From: Saururus chinensis
Taxonomy: Eukaryota; Streptophyta; Magnoliopsida; Piperales; Saururaceae
Assembly: GCA_035235625.1 (NCBI GenBank)
Contig: CP141146.1
Span: forward strand, 40,283,709 to 40,347,708
Direction of reading: 5' to 3'
Length of the DNA stretch: 64,000 nt
Below the pieces are notes generated by a model. The model had not been told where the DNA came from and searched no databases. It saw only the letters and a list, made by a program, of their open reading frames with translations. The position numbers and the translations under genes were made by a program. This document shows positions 1 to 11,222 of the stretch, one piece after another (position 1 is the first letter of the stretch; every line of letters begins with the position of its first letter).

Positions 1-550
1 TTTGTTGATTCTGTCCCAATTCTAGATCAAACTACTAGAATCATGTTTGTGTATAAAATGTGGCCGGAATTAAAAAATTTGCCCGAAAGTTTATTTCAAG
101 CCATTTCCAACCGGAATCGGCTGAGGTGATTCCATTGATTTCGACTCTCAGTCCCTATTTTAAAAATACAAATTCTATTATTTTTTAACGGTTACCTTTC
201 ATATCGATTTGAACCTTAAGAAATGTGTCATATAAGTGGGGCCTAGTTTAAAAGTTTAGAATTACCTACCCTTGTGGGAACTTGTTTAATAGAGCTCAAA
301 TTTAGGAGCGTAATAGTACCAAAGAGCATGCATATCTAAGTTTGAGAGATAGAGTTATATAAGTTTAGAGTTTTAAAATTGGGTTTGACATAACATCCAA
401 ATTTATTCTAAAAAATTTCATTATTAACCATAATTCATATTCAACAGTAAATTTTTAGAAGGAAAAATTATTTAAATAATATTAAAAAATAATTACTAAA
501 ATCGTGCACTTTGGGAAATATTTCCCAAAGTGGTGTTGCTTTTGGCCACT
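1..550 (+). repeat. Left terminal inverted repeat of the MULE (truncated by window start)
   Basis: Read left to right, this block matches the reverse complement of about 42132-42811. Anchors include CAAAGTGGTGTTGC at 526-539 against GCAACACCACTTTG at 42143-42156, and the shared phrase AATAGAGCTC near 290. The match continues from the inner edge (about 548) to base 1, so the repeat extends beyond the window. By eye the two arms are clearly alike but have many differences. The right arm carries about 130 extra bases near 42240-42310. Confidence 0.85.
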
Positions 551-1824
551 TAGGCGCCAACCAAGCGTTGGTGCCTGTGTGGTTTTTTTTTTAATTTTTT
601 CGTTTAAGTTGATTTCGTCCTTCCGAATGACAAAATCCCAATACTTGCATGGTAGATGTGGCAGCCGTTAAGTACTCTAAGCGGATTTCCTCCTTTAGAA
701 AAATAAAATCATCTTAAGCTAATTTCGTATTCAAAAGGACAAAATCTGTGCTACTTACTCTCGCCACTTCCTTGCTTCTTGTTCGTATCCCATTTCGCAT
801 CTTAGCTTCCAGTTCATGTGCACTGAGCTCCGCCGTTCAAAGCTTAGATTAGATCCGCCACCCAGCGACCTCCATCGTCCACCGCATTCCACCATTCACC
901 GACCTTTGTTGCCTTAATTTTGCCCAAACCGAAATTTCACCCAAATATGCCAGATCAGTTGTGATTTTGCACAAATTCGCTGCACTTTCTTGGTAATTTT
1001 CTTGCATCTTACCATAGATTGATCTGAAGATGAAGTTGCCCTACTTAATATTCTTATCAGTTTTACAATAAAATTGTTATTCTTCACGCCTTTTATTTTG
1101 CAATTTTTAGGCTTTCCTTTGTGCATATAGTAGTTTCTTTTGTTTTCCCCATAGATATGATCTAAAGATGATGGTTTTGTTTGTTTAAAGAATTTTATTT
1201 TTGTTCAAATGAAATGTCCTGCTATGTTGCTAAGCATGTAATGATTGATAGTTGTAAGCCAATTTTTTACTTCTCATAAAAGTTCTTTTGGTATATTATT
1301 GTATATGTTGATGTTTGGTGAAGTTTCCATGTAGACATAAATGTCAATTTGTGGATGTCCTTTTGCTAGTTTATGAATTGCATATTGGTAATCTCTCAGG
1401 TGACTCGCTGGTATGCACCCCATGTAGTGAACTTTATTTTTTCTTTTCAAAATGCTTTTAGGGCACATCATTCTTCTAATGCACTTTTTACCCATGAGAA
1501 AAAAAATTCATGTGTTGTATCTTCGATTTGTCGCTAATTCCTGCCATTCTTGATTTGTGTAATTCAGTCTTCTATTGTCTATGATGGATGTTTTTTAAAT
1601 ATTATGCTATTGGTTTCTATTTAAAAAAGTGATTTTGATAGCATGCTATTGATTCCAAAGCTAATTTTTTTCGCTCATATGATTTTTGTTGTATGAGTGG
1701 AATTGCTTGGTTAAGCTCAAGTAATAGATTAATCTCATGTTTAGTTAAGTGTAGTAGTTATTAATGTATCATTTCAGTAATTTATTGGTTAATTCATATT
1801 AAGTGAATAGAGATGGTGAAATAA
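551..1824. other. MULE 5' subterminal and leader region, no gene seen
   Basis: This is AT-rich DNA between the left TIR and the first transposase codons. It contains the motif AAGGACAAAAT at 738-748 and a variant (GAATGACAAAAT) near 625. The same motif recurs next to the right TIR, so it may be a subterminal binding site. Short open frames here have no recognisable product. It probably holds the promoter and 5' leader of the transposase gene. Confidence 0.5.
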
Positions 1825-4673
1825 ATGGTTAGTTTTATGCTTCACCATGAAGGACGCACAAATGGATTATTCATTAAGAAACCATCTACTTATGATGAAC
1901 TTGAGATGCAAGTAGTTGGCAGAGTTGGGTGGGAACGAAGGAGATAGAAAATTATTATACAATGTAACCTTCTGATGTTTGGATTGAGATCAGGGTTACT
2001 ATGTATAGATGATGAGGTATCATTTAGACAAATATTTCACCATTCGTCTCACGTATTTATATTCGAGTTATTTCTTGAAAGAGGCCCAAGTGCCTAGTGA
2101 AGAGCGTAGTAGTTCATACAGGAGCTCACACAGAAGCTCACATAGGAGCTCACACAGGAACTCTAAAAGAAATGTGAGTAGTGGAAGATATATATATGCA
2201 AATTCCAAAGGATGATGAAGAAGAAGAAAATTTATTAATGACAGTAGCTTCAAATGAACGTCATAGGTTGTTTGCACCTATTAACGATGAAAGTGGACCT
2301 AATTGGAGGTACGGTTATAAAGATGTGAATCATGTGTGAATCTTATAATTATCAATAAAAATTAGGATGTTGAATTATGAATTTTGTGTGTCATGTGGAA
2401 GGTACTCATCACATGCACATGAGACATTTAGCCTTCAAATGTTTGAAGGCGGTGCTTGGTATGGAACTCAAAGCTCAATAGGCATTAATTACTCCTACAC
2501 AGGTGTTGGACATACTGATGTTGGACCATCCAATCTAAGGTAAAATATATATTTATGAACGAATCTAACATTATTAGGTTTTAAAGAAGTGTTTAAGTAA
2601 TATGAAATTAATACATGTGTGATATTTATGTGTAGGGGCACCTATGTCTATGATGATGATGTTGATGTTGATGTAAATGAGGCCAATGAAGATGAAGATA
2701 ATATTGACGAAGCAAGTGAATAAGAGTATGACATAAACGAAGAAGGTGTCAGAGGTGAAGAAACCGCTCAACAGATGGTTGACAGCAAGGGGGATGATGC
2801 CGTAGAAAATGCAATTACTGCAAATGACATGGATGTGGATGATGAAGAGCTACCATACTATGACAAGGATGAGCCAATCTATGCACATATCACAGATGAG
2901 GAGATAGATGCGGTAGTTAATTATGTCATGGATATGGAGCAACAAAATGAAGAAGAGTTATATGTTGGCACATCTTTGAGGATAAAGAGGCATTTGTCAT
3001 AGCCTTGACAAAGTTTTCAATTAAGAATCATGTCCAATACAAGGTTCTACGCACAAATATATCAAAGTATACAGTGAAGTGCATTGATAGTACTTGCCCT
3101 TGGAGAGTTCATGGATCAATGAAGAAGGGTGTAGATTACTTTAAATTGAGGTGACCATACTTGTAGGAATGCCCAGCTTAGCACTGATCATAGGCACTGC
3201 AGTGCATCATTTATTTCGAAGGTCATAATGTCGGCCATCCAAGCCGAATTAATTCTCACACCAGGTGATATTATTCAAAGAATGAATGAGAGATTCCACT
3301 TTGACATTTCTTATAAGAAAGCATGGACGGAAAGGAATATGGCCATAAAAGTCATTTATAGGGATTGGGCTGAATCATACAAATTGTCGCCAATGTATCC
3401 CAGGGTAGTGCAAGATGTGAATCCTGGTACCTACTACAACTTGAAGTCTAATGAAGTAACTGTTGAAGATGGTGGCTCGTATCGGAGATTTAAGCTGATG
3501 TTTTGGGCATTTGGGCTGTCTATAGTAGGGTTTCGGTATTGCATCCCGGTGATTGGCGTCGATGTCACTCACTTGTACGACAGGTATCCCGGAGCTCTTA
3601 TGGATGCAATGGCTACAGATGGGAACAATGGGTTATTTCCTCTAGCATTCGAGATAGTAGCAAAGGAAGATTATGATAATTGGAAATGGTTCTTAATTCA
3701 ATTGAGGGATAATGTACTTATGGATATGAGAAATGTCGTAATCATTTAAGATCTGCATAAGGGGATTCACAAGGTCGTGCCTAAGATTCTTCCCCTACCA
3801 TACTTCTACCATCGTTACTGCATCTATCACATAAAAGGAAAATTTCAAGGACTTCAAAAATGATACACTGACGAACTTGATTGGGGCAGCGGCCTGTGTA
3901 CTGACAATAGAATAGTTTAATCTAAAATAGACTTGATTAGTTAGGAAAGTCCCAGGGCAAAATAACTCCTCTTAGGAGAAGGATTGCATCCTAAATAGTA
4001 GTCTCTTTCTCAGGATGGCCTTAGAATATTTGGCATGATGACTACAAATATGGTGGAAAGTTTAAATAGCGTTTTGAAGAGGGCATGAAGATTACCTATG
4101 CAGGCTTTCGTGTCAACTATCTTTTATCGGGTAGTAAAATTCGTCGTGAAATGATCTTGTGCTTCAGATGCCATGGCCACCTTGTATACTCCTAGAGTGG
4201 AAGGGATAATTAGAGAACAAACAAGTAAAATTGGGGAGTATATAATTAACAGGATAAACTGCAACAAGTAAGTGATGTCCATGCATGGCAGGACGGTTGT
4301 GGTGAATGCGGTTCATCATACTTCTTCATTTAATTTCCTTCAAGACTATTTGTATCCTTGCTCACACCTTCTTGTCATGTGGGTAAAGCGGTGGGAGCCT
4401 ATATAGGCAGGACTTTACCGCTTATAGAAATGTGTACTCTGGACAATTCTACTCTCCTTGTGGTCGTTAGTTTTGGGAAAGAGATATGCCTTGTGTGTTA
4501 TTACCTCTAAAAGCAACAAGACAATCTGGTCGCCCACAATCTATCCTCATTCGGAATACAATGGACCATGTGTCCATGGAGAGAGATGGTAGAGTAGGGT
4601 ATAAATATGGGAGGTGCAAAAATTATAGGCATAATAGTAAAAGATATAGAAACCCTCCTGTTGATTGGTAAAC
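1825..4673 (+). pseudogene. MuDR-type (MULE) transposase, decayed
   Basis: The reading starts at an ATG at 1825 with a typical MULE N-terminus (MVSFMLHHEG), interrupted by a stop at about 1951. Later pieces look like exons separated by short introns (for example an acceptor near 2635). An acidic stretch at 2640-2960 is followed by the MuDR DNA-binding domain (about 2975-3150, ending in a CPWRVHGS-type motif). The transposase core is at 3228-3749 and contains the catalytic region GVDVTHLYDRY. A stop at 3748-3750 sits just before the expected second aspartate segment (DLHKGIH). Segments at 4035-4270 (VESLNSVLKRA-like) and a SWIM-like piece near 4360 follow. Last is a degenerate zinc knuckle at about 4610-4665, in which expected Cys positions read Tyr (KYGRC...KRYRNPP). 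In life it would cut and move the element in the nucleus. Multiple stops and frame changes make it inactive. Confidence 0.85.
2098..2170 (+). repeat. 12-bp tandem repeat (about 4 copies)
   Basis: Units of AGGAGCTCACAC and close variants follow one another at about 2118-2165. In one frame they encode repeated Ser-Ser-His-Arg. This frame differs from the transposase frame just upstream, so the array may be either a low-complexity linker of the ancestral protein or a late slippage expansion. Confidence 0.6.
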
Positions 4674-4756
4674 ATACAATTAGACTGTGACTTTTTGTTT
4701 ACTTTCTATTTTAGAAATGAAGTATATGTTCCTCATACTTCTTAATTCTCTGCAGA

Positions 4757-6540
4757 TCATATGGGATCATATGGAGCCGTTTTATGGGCCATGCCCTATT
4801 GATGAGACGGTACTTGTCTAGCAGGAGTCGCGTAGGTCAGCTTCTATTAGGCAAGGAGAGGTATTCTAACTGTTCATGAATTTAATTTATTTTTTCAGAC
4901 TACATGTTACACTGGGTTATAATATTTAAATTTATTATAGGACCCCAGGTGCCTTGAGTGCACCAAACATTTTACATATCTCCGAAAGTGGCCTATAGGT
5001 GAGCGTATTATACCGTACATCGATCGAGCAGGATTGGGACATTTTGTTCATATATAGTACGTTCATCTCAATAGGCCTTTACTAACATCTCTTGTCAGGA
5101 GATGGAGGAGGGAGACACAAATGTTTCACCTACCTTACGGGGAGATGTCCATCACTTATGGATGTGGTAGTTCTTCTAGGACTTGGCATCGATGGAGAGG
5201 TGGTGACAGGAACGACAGGAGGAGGAGATTTAGATTTATTAATCAAACTCCTTGGCAGAGCTCCTCCTTCTACAATGATGTGTGGTAGCAAAGTGAGCCT
5301 TAGATGGCTCTTCGATGAGTTTCATGTGCTCCCAGCAGATGCCACGGAGATAGTGATCGAGCAGCATGCACGGGCATATTTATTACATTTACTTAGGGCT
5401 ACGATATTTGTTGATAACACAAGTAGACATGTTCATGTTGCATATCTCTCCCGGATTTTGACATGGTAGGAACTTATGCACGGGGAAGTGCCACTCTTGC
5501 ATTTTTATACCAAGAGTGAGGAAAGCATGTCAGGCTATGACCTCAGGGATTGCAGGCTATCTCACCCTTCTTCAGGTAAATGAATTCGTTGAAGTTAATA
5601 TTTTTTACATGCATAATTACTTCACATTTTTAATAACTTTTATATTATTTTGTGACACAGCTATGATCGTGGGAGCATTTACATATTGGCCAACCAACTA
5701 TTGAGATGGGTCATGTAGTCAAGGGTGCTCCATTAGGAGCCAGGAAGAGTATTTTTTTACACTTATTTTTTTATCATATTTTTATTTGAATGTGCTGAAC
5801 TTATGTTTTCAATTTGACTCCTTAAGGTAGAATGTTTGGAGGTGAAAAACTGAAAATCCACAAGGAGTTCTCTGTTTGTATAGAGGAGAGTTAGACCACC
5901 AATGGCCTTATTGGACAATTTTATTTCATTATCAAATTTTATATAATGATTATAAGCTATGTAAGGTCATTAAAACATAATTGTGCTTATAAATTGTGTA
6001 GGTCATTTGGCAGCCGTACTCGCCTGAGTTACCTCCTCTTTGTTCCGAGGGTTGAGATGTGTGGCTCTCTCGAACTCTGCAAATATGTTTTGAGATTGTT
6101 GAGTTGTACGTGTTGGATCATGTGATGCTCCAGTTTAACTTTCAGCAAGAGGTCCCTCCTCGCACCATAGAATTTGTCCATCGGATCATTCAACAAGGTC
6201 GCCATATTACCGACTAGGCTCTACATCATGCAGCATATATCGCTCGATGGGATAATAGGACTGCCAGTATTATCCGAGTGAAGACATCTACAACTTTGTG
6301 AGATGTTCATAGCGCATATATGAAGTGGTATTTACCCATTACATGAAGATATATTTTACCATGCGTTGATGTAGAGGAGATGACATATCAGTCTAAGGGT
6401 ACGTCTGAGGCAGCTTTGGTAAGTATATCCTAGTTAATTATATAATAATAGTTTCTTATTTCTCATTTATTAAGCACGTTATGAATTTTAGTTTATTTTT
6501 TTTATAGATTGGTTTAGTGCGATGGACACATGCACATTTA
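4757..6540 (+). pseudogene. Plant mobile domain (PMD/MAIN-like) region of the MULE, decayed
   Basis: This follows the transposase on the same strand. The part at about 4950-5470 reads as a PMD: FHLPYGEMSIT near 5120-5155, then after a frameshift LLGLGIDGEVVTGTTGG, then ARAYLLHLLRATIF near 5370-5410. Further pieces lie at 5660-5740, 5826-5900 and 6000-6430. The last includes VWQPYSPELPP and HHAAYIARWDNRT, typical of the PMD C-terminal half. Introns are suggested at about 4861-4940, 5571-5660 and 6420-6510. PMD proteins are known both as transposon cargo and as domesticated nuclear proteins (MAIN/MAIL). Whether this was fused to the transposase or was a second gene cannot be decided here. Stops and frameshifts show it is dead. 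Solo LTR A1 interrupts it at 6555. Confidence 0.8.
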
Positions 6541-6549
6541 ACTAACACA

Positions 6550-6554
6550 ATTAA
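6550..6554. repeat. Target-site duplication of solo LTR A1 (left)
   Basis: ATTAA precedes the LTR. The partner at 41297-41301 is TTTAA, one base different, consistent with an old insertion. Confidence 0.65.
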
Positions 6555-7920
6555 TGTCACTCCCCGACACCCGCCCGACAGAGTTGGTTTGTTTAACATA
6601 GCGGAATACTTTAACCCCTTAATTGGGTGAATTTCACATACAAAGTGACACCTTTCAACCTTTGTGCAAGAGAAATAAGGAGAATAAAATAGGACTTTAA
6701 CTCTAAACTGGTCCACAAGTCATATACCCACATACTTAAAATCCTAAGCCGACACACATGGCTCTAATCAGAAAGTCTGAAACAAATCTAAAAACATAAG
6801 ATATACACGAGTCTAGAATAAGAACTACCATACATTATGTTCTAAAATCATAATAGCATAAATAAGAAAATATAACAAAGTCGAGAGCCATCCATCCCTA
6901 ATCCTATGCTCTCCCTGACCATTCCTCATACAGAGGATCCTCGTTAACTGCATGTCATGCCATGCAACCCCAAAACAAAAATAGCAAAAGAGGGGTGAGT
7001 AAAACTCGGTAAGGTTTTATAAGTTGAGAGAGTAAACTGAAAATCATCACATATATTACACCTAGAATTCATCACATAATTCTCATGCATTCATCAGATA
7101 TATTAACATAATTTGTACATGACTAATCATTACATACATATACTCCTAAGATCATCAACACATCTCATGCATACCACTTCACATGGCATATCATAATATC
7201 ATCTCATTCATGATTCATTTCTAATGCATTCATTCATCTTGCATACCATTTTGCAAGTATATCACAATATCATCTCATTCATGATTCATACTCATTGTAT
7301 ACATTCACCCTGCATAATAGTGTCTCAACACACTAATCCATAATCATGCATATCAAACCCATTCTCCTTCATAACATTCTACCTGTATAACACGTGTCTC
7401 TAACACATGATCACACTATACTAAATCATGTATAATAATCATATTCACATATGTCACATAATCTCAATTATCCCTATACAACTTGTGCAACGTGTGCATA
7501 ATATAATCTCATACATATGCATCATCAACAAATAGTGAATGTCTCCATCATGGAGACAAATACAATCATACCACCTACACTGAACATAGTCCAATTTCCA
7601 CGAAGGAAACCTAGGGAATTTAGGGTAGTTAGCCCCTCTCTGCTCGCCCTGGAAAGTCCTTGTGAGGAACATCTGAATCCCACACAGGGAACCTAGAGCA
7701 GTGTGTTTGCCCTGGACATCTCTGTGGTGGAAGAGTCTGAATTCCCACACAGAAAACCTATAACACATAGTAGCCGGTGCATGAAGGCATACAACTCTGG
7801 ATTCTAAGGATCCGGATGACTATCTCAAGAAATCTCAATCGCAATCGAGTCAACTCGACTCGTCTCCATTCAATTCAACTCAATCATCAACTCAACATTG
7901 ACTCAACCCGAGGAGGATCC

Positions 7921-7925
7921 ATGTT
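7921..7925. repeat. Target-site duplication of Athila-like element B1 (left)
   Basis: ATGTT here is repeated exactly at 26173-26177, immediately outside the LTR ends TGATG and AACA. Confidence 0.85.
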
Positions 7926-9303
7926 TGATGTATTAAAATAATATTATTTTTAATGTTTTAAAATCTTGAATTTCAATCTTATTTTGTGTTAATTTATTGC
8001 TTATTTGGGTTATTTACATCTTCAATAGGTGAGTTGGACCTCCGTTGTACTTACACGTCCAAATGGGCTTCGATAGGATCCAAGTTCAAGAGGAAGTGAA
8101 GCCCAACTACCTAAAACTATATAAAAGTCAAGAATAGGCTCCTAACAATCTAAACATGTATGGAATGGTCGAACACAAACTTGCGGACCCATTAGATTTC
8201 AGATTTGCATCAAGAGAACCAAATTCGGGAAGAAACTCATTTGGACAGATTGGCACGTCCTTAGTATTTTAGTCATATCCTTCTATGTAAAATTTGGATT
8301 CATATGATTCTGGTGGTATTAGAAAGAAGACTTTCGTCAATATAATCACTATTTCAATCGAACACATAAAGGGATAGCTAGTTAACTAACCCGAGGCCAA
8401 CACATGGAGGATCTATTCACTAGTTGTGATTGATATACACAAGGAAAGATAATGAGGCTAACTAGATAACTAAAGGAAGACTAAATTATATTTAATTGAT
8501 TTAGAATCTAATCATTGTCAAAGAAGTAACTAATTAAGTAATCAATCAGGATACAATCAAGAGATATAATTTGACATTCCTCTTTGAAGCAACCTCTTCT
8601 ACTTATATAAATAGAGGGGTGGACATGTTAGAGGCATCATCCCCTCCTCTTTGGAGCTCTCTTATCTTTTTTTTGTTTTTTTTATTTTTTATTTTATTGT
8701 AATGGCTTTCTAAGCTCTATAGTTTAGGCTAAAGGTAGTTTGTAACAATTTAATGGAGTTATATTTTTGTTTCATAAATGCTTTCAAGTAAGTATTAGTT
8801 ATTTAAAATGATGGTTATGTAATATTGTTTATATTATTGTTTCTTTGTGATCTTAACACATAAGATTCTTAAAGGCTCTCATTTTTTATCTTTTATGGTT
8901 TAGATACATAGAGCTCTTTAAGAAACAATTCTAATTTATCCTTCATCTATACAAAGTATTTTTTTATCTTTATTTTTATTTTTAATGTTCATATCTTCCG
9001 GTTAGATAGAATCTTTAGTAAATTTTATCTGATATAACATGATACATGAAGAATATCACTAGATGTTACAATGACCCTTAATGCCTTAGTGTTTTATCTT
9101 ATCATTTTCATAACTCATTATTACCTCAATACACTTCTACTTTTTCTCTCTTAATCTTTCTTTACATCTCTTATTTTGTAATTAATGTGATAGTCATAAA
9201 AAGGTAATCCTTGTGGATTGGACCTTAAAAGACTACATCCACTTGTGCACTTATTACCCTAAGCTTTGGCTCAATTTGATGAATCAATAGTTTAGATGTA
9301 ACA
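7926..9303 (+). repeat. 5' LTR of B1
   Basis: This 1378-bp repeat begins TGATGTATTA and ends GATGTAACA. It matches the 3' LTR at 24712-26172 and, less closely, both LTRs of B2. It contains a TATA box and ends with the U5 phrase CCTTGTGGATTGGACCTT near 9208. It lacks a piece present in the 3' LTR near 25140-25190 and has a shorter AT-rich stretch near 8485, so the LTRs have diverged by indels as well as by point changes. Confidence 0.9.
8604..8614 (+). promoter_or_regulatory. TATA box of the B1 5' LTR promoter
   Basis: TATATAAATAG occurs at the same relative place as TATAAATAG at 25455-25463 in the 3' LTR and 27369-27377 in B2, followed by AGGGG or AGGG. This conservation between LTRs marks the likely RNA polymerase II start region. 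Confidence 0.7.
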
Positions 9304-9309
9304 AGTGTT

Positions 9310-9327
9310 TGGTGCCGTTGCTGGGGA
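9310..9327 (+). other. Primer-binding site of B1 (tRNA-Asp type)
   Basis: TGGTGCCGTTGCTGGGGA lies seven bases after the LTR end. It matches the complement of the plant tRNA-Asp 3' end (TGGCGCCGTTGCCGGGGA) except at two positions. A tRNA-Asp primer is characteristic of Athila-lineage elements. Confidence 0.85.
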
Positions 9328-11041
9328 TTGCAACTTGTGACAATAATGCCAGTTACAAAATATTCTCCTTTTTTATTTTTTATTTTCTTTCTCTTCTTTT
9401 TGTTGAGAGTGAGAGTAGTGGGAAAAAGAATCATTGAAGAGGCTTAACCAAAAAGATCTTTTGGACTTATCATTTCTCAAAGAATTAAAGAAGATCCCTT
9501 GAAGCATTCTGGGTAGTTTCATTCGATTTCCTTTACTTCATTTCTTTTAATTCTTAGATTTTTTTAGAATTGTTTTGTAAGGTCCCTGATTTTTCTACGA
9601 TTTTATGGGATTTTCTTGCTATTTTTCTAGTCATTTTTGGCAGGAAAATATGACGTTTCAGCCTATGTATATTTATATATTTTCCTCGTATTTATACCTG
9701 TAGAGTCGGGTGTGGGGCTTAGTCGCGGGCCATGGGCTTCGTTGCGCGCTTACGGCGTGAGTTTTGGAGGTATAACTTGTAAACAGGTGGTACGCGTGTA
9801 ATGAGAGCGTAAGTGGAAAAAAAAAGGTGCACAGAATAAAAGATCGGGCTCGGCCCGATCCGGATTTGGGTGAACAGTATCACCCCCCCCCACGTCTGTT
9901 CCCTGTGCCCGATCGTCGCCAGCCGCCGGCAGGCCGCAGGACGCCTGCACAGGCTCCGCCCTGGCGGTGCGATGCCGAGGGGCCACTACCCTAGCCGCCC
10001 ATGGCCGCGCCGCCTCCTCCCCCGGTTTGCCCTCTCTCCCCTCTGTTTTGTGTTTCGACCGCCGCCATCGTTGGCCGGCGAGGGCCGGTCGGCCGCCCAC
10101 GGCTCTGCCATGGGCCGGCGACGGTGGGAGGACACCCCTCCCGGCCCCAGACGGCCTCTGCTCCGCCGTCCCGCTCCCTTTCTCTCCACTGCCCTGTTTT
10201 CGCCGGACGTCTATTTTGGACGAATTGGTGGCCGCCGACGGCGAGCCACGGCCGGTTGTGCTCCGTCCGGCCCCTCCTTGCTCCGGCAACGGCGGGAGGC
10301 CACTCCTCCCGGCCCAGTGGACCTCTGCACCTCCACCCCATTCCATGTTCCCTCTCTGCCCTGTTCCGCCGACGCACTGTTTTGGGCAAACAGTGGCTGC
10401 CGGCGGTGATTCGTGGCCGATTCGGCCTTCCCCCAGCCTCGCCTTGCTCCGGCGAAGGCAGTGGACTACACCTCCATGCCCGGTTTCGCCTCCGCCCTCC
10501 CTCTTTTCTCCGGCCAGTACATTTTATCGTACAATTTTCTGGTGGGTTGTCGCCGTTACCATTGGCTTGTGAGGGCAGCTCGGTTGTTGTGGGCTCCGCC
10601 CCAGCCTGGCGATGGCCCAGGGACAGCCCTGATAAGTATGAAATATATATCTATTTTATATGCCTTTTTACCTTATTTGTTAGTATAGATTAGGTTAATT
10701 TAGAGTTAATTATGGTTTATTTAGATTAAGATAGATATTAGTATTTTAGTTTAATTATTAATAATTTTGTAGTTATTAGTTGTTTAGACATGTATTTAAA
10801 TCAAGTTTGAATTTTAATTACATTATACATGTCTAAAGTATGATATTTTATGTTTTGTAGGTAAAGTGAGCTTATCGAAGTACTTGGACGATGTTTGAAA
10901 TGCTTAAAAATAGTCTTCACATGCTTTAAAGTGATTTGGACAACTTTTCGGAGTTATAAACAAGTTAGAAATTAATATGGACGCGAAGGAAAGCTTAATG
11001 AACAGAATATGAACAGTCCGGAAAAACAGAAATATCAGAGC

Positions 11042-11137
11042 CGATCGATCGGGGTCACTTACCGATCGATCGGGATAACGTGAAATCAGATGAAAATACG
11101 ATAAGCGATCGATCGGGAATGCAGGGCGATCGATCGG
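11042..11137. repeat. Four copies of the motif CGATCGATCGG in LTR D
   Basis: Exact copies are at 11042-11052, 11063-11073, 11106-11116 and 11127-11137, 75-180 bp upstream of the TATA box. Two are followed by a GGCATAACGTG- or GGGATAACGTG-like tail. Each contains the palindrome CGATCGATCG. Their position suggests U3 promoter elements, but this is inference. Confidence 0.75.
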
Positions 11138-11213
11138 CATAACGTGCAGTTTCCTTGTTTGACCCAAATTCCAATCCTTTTCATATTGGACTTCTTCCTA
11201 CGGAACTTATGCC

Positions 11214-11222
11214 TATAAAAAG
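11214..11222 (+). promoter_or_regulatory. TATA box of LTR D
   Basis: TATAAAAAG lies in the expected U3/R position and fixes the plus orientation of this LTR. Confidence 0.6.

Noticed and set aside
9750-10693. Several overlapping 130-230-residue open frames on both strands
   Set aside because: They lie in a GC-rich block of LTR C, overlap in several frames, are Pro/Arg/Ala-rich by composition and show no family motif. The longest also runs into LTR D.
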